DNA of 59,006 nucleotides from Pseudonocardiales bacterium (GTDB lineage Bacteria; Actinomycetota; Actinomycetes; Mycobacteriales; Pseudonocardiaceae), in the NCBI GenBank assembly GCA_019241525.1, contig JAFAWY010000074.1:1-59006 (forward strand). The letters run 5' to 3'. Position numbers and translations under genes: made by a program. Positions within the stretch are counted from its first letter, which is position 1. Each line of letters opens with the position of its first letter. Under the pieces are notes generated by a model. It made no database searches and was not told the DNA's origin. It was given only the letters and a program-made list of their open reading frames with translations. Positions 52,977-59,006 of the stretch are shown here, piece after piece.

Positions 52977-53288
52977 TCAGGTGTCGACAGATCGTTGTGG
53001 TGGCACGGCTGGGGCGTCGAGATCCTGCCAGCGGACTGTGGCCATCACCACGTTGAGATCATGATGCGGGGGACCTGATGCGGAAATGCCGCGGGCCGAG
53101 TCAGTGGCGGTGACCTTCCATCCGGAGTCGCGGTTGAACATGATCTCGACCTCAACGGTCTGGCGCTGGGCATCAGAATGCCGGTAGCGGTGCATGCGGT
53201 AGCACCGCGTGATCTCCCAGACCTCGGAGCCCTCCACCAGCTCTTCGAGTCTCCGGAGAACATTCGTGTCGTTGGTTGGAGCCCCCAT
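52977..53288 (-). CDS. Hypothetical protein, 103 aa
   Basis: From ATG 53288 (MGAPTNDTNVLRRLEELVEG) the protein has the stretch WEITRCYRMHRYRHSDAQRQ, then VEVEIMFNRDSGWKVTATDS, a beta-rich pattern. The longer frame upstream to 53954 is antisense to the SIMPL gene and is not used. The start codon lies in a 14-base palindrome (53281-53294), which could occlude it or bind a regulator. No family is recognised. Confidence 0.6.
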   Translation of the reverse strand: MGAPTNDTNVLRRLEELVEGSEVWEITRCYRMHRYRHSDAQRQTVEVEIMFNRDSGWKVTATDSARGISASGPPHHDLNVVMATVRWQDLDAPAVPPQRSVDT

Positions 53289-53429
53289 GGGGGCACGATA
53301 GCGCCGACCAGGGAAACTACGGATCCTCCAAACCATGCCACGATCGTGCGCTCCCCTGGGGCTGCGCACCGGGGAACCGCTGGCCTTCGGGATGCTGATG
53401 CACCTTCGAAGCCGTGAACGGAGATCGAG

Positions 53430-54143
53430 ATGAGGCGTGGCTTGGGCAGTGTGCTGGTCGTCGCGCTCAGCGCGCTGGCACTGGCTGGTTGTGGCGGCAA
53501 CGGGCCAACCGCGGCGACCAGCACCGCACCGATGGGCATTACCACCCGTGGTGTCGGAACGGTCACCACGACCCCGGATACCGTGACCCTCGTGGTCGGA
53601 GTCCAAACCCGGGGTCCGAGCGCGAAGGCTGCTCTCGACGACAACAGCGGCAAGGCAACCGCGTTGATCAACATGTTCAAGAGCAGGGGCGTCGCCGCGG
53701 CGGACCTGCACACCAGCCAGCTGTCGGTCAACCCGACCTACGAGCCAGCGAGCGGCCGGATCACCGGCTACGAAGTCACGAACCAGGTCACCGCCACCCT
53801 GCATGACGTGAATGCCGCCGGGGGACTCATCGACGCCGCCGGCGAGGCAGCGGGTGACGCGGTGCGAATACAGCAACTGAGCTTCTCCAGCGTTGACGAC
53901 AGCGCCTCGCGGGCCCGGGCCCGGGCCGACGCGGTGCGGCAGGCGCAGGCACATGCCAGGCAGTTGGCCGACGCGGCGGGGATCCGGCTAGGTCGGATGT
54001 ACTCGATGACCGAGGTGCCGGTCACCCCGCCGGGCCCACTGGGCCGGGAAGCTGCACCGACCCCGGTTGCCCCTGTCCCCGTCGAGCCCGGCAGCCAGCA
54101 GCTCACAGTCACGGTGGAGCTGGTGTACGCCATCGACCAATAG
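53430..54143 (+). CDS. SIMPL-domain (DUF541) lipoprotein, 237 aa
   Basis: A lipoprotein signal peptide ends at the lipobox LALAGC, with Cys21 as the lipid-bearing residue. The mature protein has the SIMPL pattern GVGTVTTTPDTVTLVVGVQT, then RARARADAVRQAQAHARQLA and VTVELVYAID at the end. These envelope proteins have no settled function. A GGAG site precedes the ATG. Confidence 0.88.
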   Translation: MRRGLGSVLVVALSALALAGCGGNGPTAATSTAPMGITTRGVGTVTTTPDTVTLVVGVQTRGPSAKAALDDNSGKATALINMFKSRGVAAADLHTSQLSVNPTYEPASGRITGYEVTNQVTATLHDVNAAGGLIDAAGEAAGDAVRIQQLSFSSVDDSASRARARADAVRQAQAHARQLADAAGIRLGRMYSMTEVPVTPPGPLGREAAPTPVAPVPVEPGSQQLTVTVELVYAIDQ

Positions 54144-54314
54144 ACGATCTGCTTGGCCACGTTACGGATATTGAGCTACGTCCACACCACAAGCGGCCGG
54201 CAAGTGACCGTCATGATCGCCGTGGGCAACGTGCCGATCTCCACACCGGCAGACGTCCTCACCCTCACAGCCGACCAGGCGCGCATGGTCGAAGCCATCC
54301 AACTGGCGCTGTAA
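54144..54314 (+). pseudogene. C-terminal remnant, possibly of a serine hydrolase/beta-lactamase-family protein
   Basis: In frame with TAA 54312 the sequence reads LSYVHTTSGRQVTVMIAVGN, then PADVLTLTADQARMVEAIQLAL, which looks like the last strand and helix of a D-Ala-D-Ala carboxypeptidase-like or beta-lactamase-like protein. It has no ribosome-binding site or start and only about 50 codons, so it must be a fragment. The assignment is tentative. Confidence 0.4.
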
Positions 54315-54343
54315 CAGCGAGCAACACCTTCACCGGCGGTGGG

Positions 54344-54610
54344 TCAGGGCTCGCTCGGCCGTCCGATGATCAAGCGGTACCCGCCCAGGATGATCAGCGC
54401 ACCGAGGATGGCCAGTATCCACGTGCGCAGGTCGAAGAAGGTGCCGAGCTGGACATGGAACAGCGTCTTGCCGATCCAGCCGCCGACAAAAGCTCCCGCC
54501 ACACCGAGCAGCATGGTGATGATGCATCCGCCCGGGTCCCGACCTGGCATGAGCAGCTTCGCGATGGCACCTGCGATGAGACCAAGCACGATCCAACTGA
54601 TGATGCCCAC
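54344..54610 (-). CDS. GlsB/YeaQ/YmgE-family stress-response membrane protein, 88 aa
   Basis: The small protein has three glycine-rich hydrophobic helices: GIISWIVLGLIAGAIAKLLM, GCIITMLLGVAGAFVGGWIG and RTWILAILGALIILGGYRLI. The loop LLMPGRDPGG between the first two is the family signature. GTG 54610 with a GGAAGGA site is the start; the longer frame adds non-family sequence. The family is associated with general stress, though its action is unclear. It is divergent from the GGT-like gene. Confidence 0.88.
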   Translation of the reverse strand: MGIISWIVLGLIAGAIAKLLMPGRDPGGCIITMLLGVAGAFVGGWIGKTLFHVQLGTFFDLRTWILAILGALIILGGYRLIIGRPSEP

Positions 54611-54744
54611 TGATCTTCCTTCCGTTGCGGTCGACGCACTGGTTTTGATCATGGCGGCAACATCATCCATTGCCAACTCCATAGTGCCGCTGGGGTTATC
54701 CATGGCTGGACTGGTTAGCAGCGGTAACGGTTACGGTTTGGGGC

Positions 54745-56535
54745 ATGTTTACCACGCGTCCGGAGCTTGTCGGGACTTTCGGGATGGTGGCATCGACGCA
54801 CTGGCTGGCCTCCGCGGTGGGGATGGCGGTGTTGGAGGATGGTGGCAACGCCTTCGATGCGGTGGTTGCTGCCGGATTTGTGTTGCAGGTTGTTGAGCCG
54901 CATCTCAACGGTCCCGGTGGCGAGGTCCCAGCGGTGTTTGCCACCGCCACGGATCCCGCACCGCAGGTGTTATGCGGGCAGGGGGTGGCCCCAGCGGAGG
55001 CGACGTTGGAGCATTTCGCCGCGCTCGGGCTGGACTGCGTGCCGGGTAGTGGATTGTTGGCGGCCACCGTGCCGGGGGCATGGGATGCGTGGCTGATCCT
55101 GTTGCGTGATCACGGCACGAAGTCACTGCGGGACGTGCTTGGTTACGGGATCTCCTATGCCCGCAGTGGCTTCCCCGTGGTGGAGCGGATCAGTGCGACA
55201 GTGGCCGCGGTGGCGGATTTCTTCGTCGAGCATTGGCCAACCTCGGCGGCGCTGTGGTTGCCCGGCGGCCGGCCGCCGGCGGTCAAATTCGCCAACCCGG
55301 CGCTGGCCGGCACCTGGGAGCGGCTGCTGGCCGAGGCTGAGTCAGTCACCGGCCGCGAGGCGCAGATCGATGCCGCCCGCCGCGCGTGGTCGCAGGGATT
55401 TGTCGCTGAGGCAGTGGACGGGTTTTGCCGGGCAGCGGTGCGGGACGACTCGGGACGCGATCACGCCGGTGTCTTGACTGGTGACGATATGGCCGAGTGG
55501 TCGGCGAGCTACGAACCGGCGGTCACTGTAGAACTCGGCGCGTGGACATTGGCCAAGTGCGCAGCCTGGTCGCAGGGGCCGGTGCTCGCCCAGCAGCTGC
55601 TGTTGCTCAGTGGGTTCGCTGACCAGTTGCGCTACGTGGCGGGTGTGCCCACGGCTGACACCGTGCATCTGGCCACCGAGTGCGCCAAGCTGGCCTTCGC
55701 CGACCGCGAGGCCTGGTATGGCGACAGCGCGGATGTGCCGCTGGAGGCACTGCTGTCCCGGGCCTACGCCGATGAGCGCCGCCCCCTGATCGGCGAGTGC
55801 GCGTCGATGGAGTTACGGCCGGGCTCACCGGGTGGCCGTAGCCCACGGCTGCCGTCGTTCGACGCGCAGCGCCGCGAGTTCGGCGCGGGCCTGCCGGACA
55901 TCATCAGCGTACTTGGTGATATCCCGATACCCCGCCCTGGCGCCAGTCCTGGTGACACCGTCCACGTGGACGTCGTCGACCGGTGGGGCAACATGATCTC
56001 AGCGACACCTTCTGGTGGGTGGTTGCAGTCATCCCCGGCAATTCCCGAGCTGGGCTTTTGTCTCGGTACCCGCGCGCAGATGTTCTGGCTTGAGCCGGGG
56101 CTGCCCAGTTCCCTGGTGCCCGGGCGGCGCCCGCGGACGACGCTGTCGCCGTCCCTGGCGCTGCGCGACGGCCTGCCAAGTCTGGCGTTCGGCACCCCGG
56201 GTGGTGACCAGCAGGACGCCTGGCAGCTGTGTTTCTGGCTGGCGCATACGGTTGGTCAGGCAAACCTGCAAGCAGCCATCGACGCACCGGTGTGGCACAC
56301 CACTGCGTTTCCGCGCTCCTTTTATCCTCGTGGCTGGCAGCCGGGTGAGCTTGTGGTCGAATCACGTCTGGGCGAGCCCATCATCGACGAGCTCACAGCG
56401 CGCGGCCATCTGGTACTGGACGCCGGGCCATGGGCGCTGAGCCGGGTCTCGGCGGTGGCACGCGATCCAGTCACCGGCCTACTGCGGGCCGGAGCAAACG
56501 CGCGGGGCATGCAGGGATACGCGGTCGGCCGATGA
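54745..56535 (+). CDS. Gamma-glutamyltransferase-like N-terminal-nucleophile hydrolase, 596 aa
   Basis: The protein follows the GGT fold: ASTHWLASAVGMAVLEDGGN near the N-terminus, PHLNGPGGEVPAV, and the autocleavage/nucleophile region GDTVHVDVVDRWGNMISATP, where the threonine after Asp would become the new N-terminus. PRTTLSPSLALRDGLPSLAF and GTPGGDQQDAWQL follow. The family cleaves gamma-glutamyl bonds of glutathione-like compounds or related amides. There is no clear signal peptide, so this may be a cytoplasmic subfamily member. Confidence 0.85.
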   Translation: MFTTRPELVGTFGMVASTHWLASAVGMAVLEDGGNAFDAVVAAGFVLQVVEPHLNGPGGEVPAVFATATDPAPQVLCGQGVAPAEATLEHFAALGLDCVPGSGLLAATVPGAWDAWLILLRDHGTKSLRDVLGYGISYARSGFPVVERISATVAAVADFFVEHWPTSAALWLPGGRPPAVKFANPALAGTWERLLAEAESVTGREAQIDAARRAWSQGFVAEAVDGFCRAAVRDDSGRDHAGVLTGDDMAEWSASYEPAVTVELGAWTLAKCAAWSQGPVLAQQLLLLSGFADQLRYVAGVPTADTVHLATECAKLAFADREAWYGDSADVPLEALLSRAYADERRPLIGECASMELRPGSPGGRSPRLPSFDAQRREFGAGLPDIISVLGDIPIPRPGASPGDTVHVDVVDRWGNMISATPSGGWLQSSPAIPELGFCLGTRAQMFWLEPGLPSSLVPGRRPRTTLSPSLALRDGLPSLAFGTPGGDQQDAWQLCFWLAHTVGQANLQAAIDAPVWHTTAFPRSFYPRGWQPGELVVESRLGEPIIDELTARGHLVLDAGPWALSRVSAVARDPVTGLLRAGANARGMQGYAVGR

Positions 56536-56678
56536 GATCAGCTAACAAAGCTGGCGATACCGGCGAGGGACGTGACGTGTACTGCCGTGCCGGCAAGTTG
56601 ATCGCTGTCCGGCTGAAAGACTGATGGCGAGGTGCATTATTGGGTGATGCGGGCAAGCCGCTTAAGGATTCCCCATCC

Positions 56679-57221
56679 ATGGTTGCCGTGCTGCGGAGAC
56701 CGGGCGTGACCGCAGATACCCGTTTGTACGGCAAGCGGGTGACGCTGGTGCCCCTCACCGCCGAGCACGTGCCGAGGTTACGGCAGATCCTGCACGCACC
56801 GGCCGTGCGGCTGCGCTGGGGGAACGAGGCGGCGTCACCGCAGTGGCCATTCGACGACCCGTCAGCCACCCGGTTCACCGTCTTGCTCGCTGCGACGGTC
56901 ATCGGAATGGTGCAATACGCGGAGGAAGACGAGCCCGCATACCGGCATGCCTCGATCGACATCTTCCTTGATCCCGAGGTGCACGGGCAGGGTCTAGGCC
57001 GCGATGCGGTGGGTACCCTGGCTCGCCACCTCGTCCACGATCGGGGTCATCACCGTCTGGTGATCGATCCGGCGGCGGACAACGAGCCAGCCATCAGGTG
57101 CTACGCGGCGGTAGGTTTTCGTCCGGTAGGGGTGATGCGCCGCTACGAACGCGACGCCGACGGTGCGGGCTGGCATGACGGGTTGCTCATGGATCTTCTG
57201 GCCGAGGAGCTAGACCGCTGA
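56679..57221 (+). CDS. GNAT-family N-acetyltransferase, about 180 aa
   Basis: The GNAT core is YGKRVTLVPLTAEHVPRLRQ at the start, the acetyl-CoA loop VHGQGLGRDAVGTLARHLV and NEPAIRCYAAVGFRPVGVMR at the end, which resembles aminoglycoside 6'-acetyltransferases and RimJ-like enzymes. The start is uncertain: TTG 56640, ATG 56679 and GTG 56706 are possible. I list ATG 56679. The acceptor substrate is unknown, and resistance should not be assumed. Confidence 0.8.
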   Translation: MVAVLRRPGVTADTRLYGKRVTLVPLTAEHVPRLRQILHAPAVRLRWGNEAASPQWPFDDPSATRFTVLLAATVIGMVQYAEEDEPAYRHASIDIFLDPEVHGQGLGRDAVGTLARHLVHDRGHHRLVIDPAADNEPAIRCYAAVGFRPVGVMRRYERDADGAGWHDGLLMDLLAEELDR

Positions 57222-57460
57222 ACGCCAACGTGACTGGCCTGGACCGCGTCCGAACTCGTCAATGGAGACGGGAACCCGGTCTGAGCCTCGACCCCTATAC
57301 CGATGTGCCATTGCGGAGCAAACTTGTCGGATATGTGGCCGGGCTACAAGTACGCGCAGGACAACTTCGTGTTCGCGCCCGATTGCTTCGTGCGTGAGCT
57401 CGCTTTTCACTAAATGGCGCGGTCCTCGCAGGTGCGGACAGTCGGCGACAGGAGAACCTC
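57222..57460. other. Intergenic leader before the MTHFR gene
   Basis: A 26-codon frame at 57333-57413 (MWPGYKYAQDNFVFAPDCFV) reads like protein and may be a remnant or a leader peptide. No ribosome-binding site of note precedes it. Nothing else was recognised. Confidence 0.25.
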
Positions 57461-58354
57461 GTGGCACTCAACACCATTGCACTGGAGCTTGTCCCGCCGA
57501 ACGTGGAGCACGGCCCGCAGCGTGCCCTCGATGAGGCGCACAAGGTGGTCGAACTATCCCAAGAGTTCGGCATCGAAAAGCGGATCAGGCATGTGATGAT
57601 CCCGGGGCTGATCGAGGAGGAGGACGATCGCCCGGTCGAGATGAAGCCGAAGCTCGATGTGCTGGAGTACTGGTCGGCCATCAATCCCGAGCTGCCGGGC
57701 GTAAAGGGCCTGTGCACGCAGGTCACCGCTTTCATGGACGAGTCAGTGTTGCGCCAGCGGCTCGCCGATCTGCGGACTGCCGGGATCGAGGGGATCATCT
57801 TCGTCGGTGTTCCCCGCACGATGAACGACGGTGAAGGCTCAGGTGTCGCACCGACCGACGCCTTGTCGCTTTACCAGCAGCTGGTGGAACACCGTGGTGT
57901 CATCTTGATCCCTACCCGGGACAGCGAGTTGGGCCGGTTTACCTTCAAGTGCAACCAAGGCGCCACCTTCGGGATGACCCAACTGCTGTACTCGGATGCG
58001 ATCGTCGGTTTCTTGACGAACTTCGCCCGAGAAAGTGAGCACCGGCCGGAAATCCTGCTGTCGTTCGGATTCGTGCCGAAGTACGAGAACAGAGTCGGTT
58101 TAATCAACTGGTTGATTCAGGACCCGGGCAACGAAGTTGTCGCCGACGAGCAGGCCACGGTCAGGAAGTTGGCCGACAGCGATCCCGACCAGAAGCGCAA
58201 GCTTATGGTGGACCTGTACAAGCGTGTGATCGACGGTGTCGCCGATCTGGGCTACCCGCTGAGCGTCCATCTGGAAGCTCCGTACGGCATTTCGGCGGCG
58301 GCATTCGAGACTTTCGCCGAGATGCTCGCCTACTGGGCTCCGGACAAGAGCTGA
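57461..58354 (+). CDS. Mycobacterial-type methylenetetrahydrofolate reductase, 297 aa
   Basis: The protein matches the Rv2172c-type, non-MetF methylenetetrahydrofolate reductase of actinobacteria along its whole length: LNTIALELVPPNVEHG, RHVMIPGLIEEE, GVKGLCTQVTAFMDE, VGVPRTMNDGEGSGVAPTDA, CNQGATFGMTQLLYSDAIV and LSFGFVPKYENRVGL. It makes 5-methyl-tetrahydrofolate for methionine synthesis. GTG 57461 has a GGAG site. The formate-tetrahydrofolate ligase gene follows 550 bases later, a one-carbon theme. Confidence 0.88.
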   Translation: MALNTIALELVPPNVEHGPQRALDEAHKVVELSQEFGIEKRIRHVMIPGLIEEEDDRPVEMKPKLDVLEYWSAINPELPGVKGLCTQVTAFMDESVLRQRLADLRTAGIEGIIFVGVPRTMNDGEGSGVAPTDALSLYQQLVEHRGVILIPTRDSELGRFTFKCNQGATFGMTQLLYSDAIVGFLTNFARESEHRPEILLSFGFVPKYENRVGLINWLIQDPGNEVVADEQATVRKLADSDPDQKRKLMVDLYKRVIDGVADLGYPLSVHLEAPYGISAAAFETFAEMLAYWAPDKS

Positions 58355-58904
58355 ATCGAGGCCGCGCTGGCCGACCACCTGAGATGGTCCACGTTGCTAT
58401 GTAAGGGCTGTTGAGCTGGGCCCGGCATCCGCTGGGTGCGTCACCGATGGTACTGCGCGGACACTGATCGGAATCCGTATGCACAACGCCGTAACCGGCA
58501 GCCGCTCGCGTGGGCTCGGTGCTGTCACGTGAACCAGCTCTGCCCAGAATTCCACTCGGCAGGTTCCTGCCTCGAAAGCCTCGGGTCATCCCGCCCGGCG
58601 TGTTTGTGGTGCGGCTATAAATAGGTGGTAAGTGATTTCGTGCTGATATCCAATTGTTCTACCTGGGGGTTCAGCCGTTCACTACTGCTGTGTTCCTGTG
58701 CACGCCAGGGCTACTGCGGCGCAACCGACCTAATCGCCGCCGGCAGCTTGAAATCCTGCTCGAGCTTGAATTGCCGCAAGGGGCTGACATGCTACGAGTC
58801 GTATCCGGTGGTCAAGCGCTTGGAGAGGTTTGAAACCAACTACGGCCCCTGGGCGCGGAGCGGCCTTTACCGGCGTTGAACCGGATTGTTGAAGGGAGTC
58901 GGTT
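58355..58904. other. Leader region of the fhs gene without a supported gene
   Basis: A TATAAAT stretch near 58616 may be a -10 element for the downstream gene. Plus-strand frames here (for example 58625-58879) are Cys/Ser-rich and unlike any family. The length of the leader leaves room for an RNA regulator, but I could not match a known riboswitch. Confidence 0.3.
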
Positions 58905-59006
58905 ATGGCTTTTCCTAGTGATTTGGAGATTTCTCGTGCGGCGGCTTTGACGCCGTTGGGGGATATTGCGGCGATGATGGGGTTGGGGGGGCATCTGCTG
59001 GAGCCC
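58905..59006 (+). CDS. fhs: Formate--tetrahydrofolate ligase, N-terminus only
   Basis: The last 34 codons of the window encode MAFPSDLEISRAAALTPLGD followed by IAAMMGLGGHLLEP, the conserved start of formate-tetrahydrofolate ligase. The enzyme makes 10-formyl-tetrahydrofolate from formate and ATP. A GGGAG site lies six bases before the ATG. The gene continues beyond the window. Confidence 0.82.
   Translation, partial: MAFPSDLEISRAAALTPLGDIAAMMGLGGHLLEP

Noticed and set aside
58355-58904. Tetrahydrofolate-type riboswitch before fhs
   Set aside because: The leader is long enough, but I could not match a known folate riboswitch core.

Overview
The window looks like chromosomal DNA of a high-GC actinomycete, most likely Pseudonocardiales-like. 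Pointers are very high GC at third codon positions, many GTG starts, ATGA/GTGA gene overlaps, a mycobacterial-type methylenetetrahydrofolate reductase, an F420-type luciferase-like oxidoreductase, ECF sigma factors and STAS/SpoIIE/anti-sigma switch proteins. The genus is inferred; no rRNA or tRNA gene was seen to anchor it.

0-19.4 kb is a mosaic of ordinary genes and decaying remnants. It holds threonine synthase, SelO, two STAS-type regulators, an alkylation-repair operon (ECF sigma, ogt, a 2OG-Fe(II) oxygenase and a broken alkB), a sigma-factor gene with an in-frame nonsense codon, a ribbon-helix-helix gene and a small membrane-protein gene sharing one operator sequence, a CDF metal exporter, a RibD/DHFR-fold protein, a methyltransferase and a VOC protein. 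Fragments of a tyrosine integrase, an AAA ATPase, a SnoaL-like protein and a WD40 protein lie between them.

19.5-39.9 kb is the centrepiece: a coenzyme M (CoM)-dependent epoxide/alkene-oxide metabolic island. A minus-strand, translationally coupled operon carries phosphosulfolactate synthase, an unidentified 308-aa protein, two aspartase/fumarase-superfamily lyases and a PLP enzyme (the bacterial CoM biosynthesis set), followed by an F420-type oxidoreductase. A divergent plus-strand operon carries a CoA-disulfide-reductase-like flavoprotein, R- and S-type hydroxyalkyl-CoM dehydrogenases, both subunits of a CoA-transferase, an ADP-forming acyl-CoA synthetase and epoxyalkane:CoM transferase. 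2-Ketopropyl-CoM oxidoreductase/carboxylase and an acylating aldehyde dehydrogenase sit to the left, with PucR- and MEDS-type regulators. Together these would make CoM from phosphoenolpyruvate, open an epoxide with it, oxidise the adduct, release a keto acid or acyl unit and activate that to a CoA thioester. No alkene monooxygenase is present in the window.

The island is bracketed by direct repeats. The 3' half of the intact VOC gene on its left (about 19.2-19.4 kb) is duplicated as a damaged copy on its right (40.08-40.28 kb), preceded by a second short duplicated stretch (17.80-17.88 and 40.00-40.08 kb). This suggests the island was introduced by a duplication-type recombination event and could be lost by recombination between the repeats.

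40.5-59 kb is more ordinary: two CPBP membrane proteases, a membrane-anchored alpha/beta hydrolase, AmrS radical SAM protein, a DapA-family aldolase, a 1575-residue hybrid sensor/phosphatase with about ten domains, a SIMPL lipoprotein, a gamma-glutamyltransferase-like enzyme, a GNAT acetyltransferase, mycobacterial-type MTHFR and the first codons of formate-tetrahydrofolate ligase.
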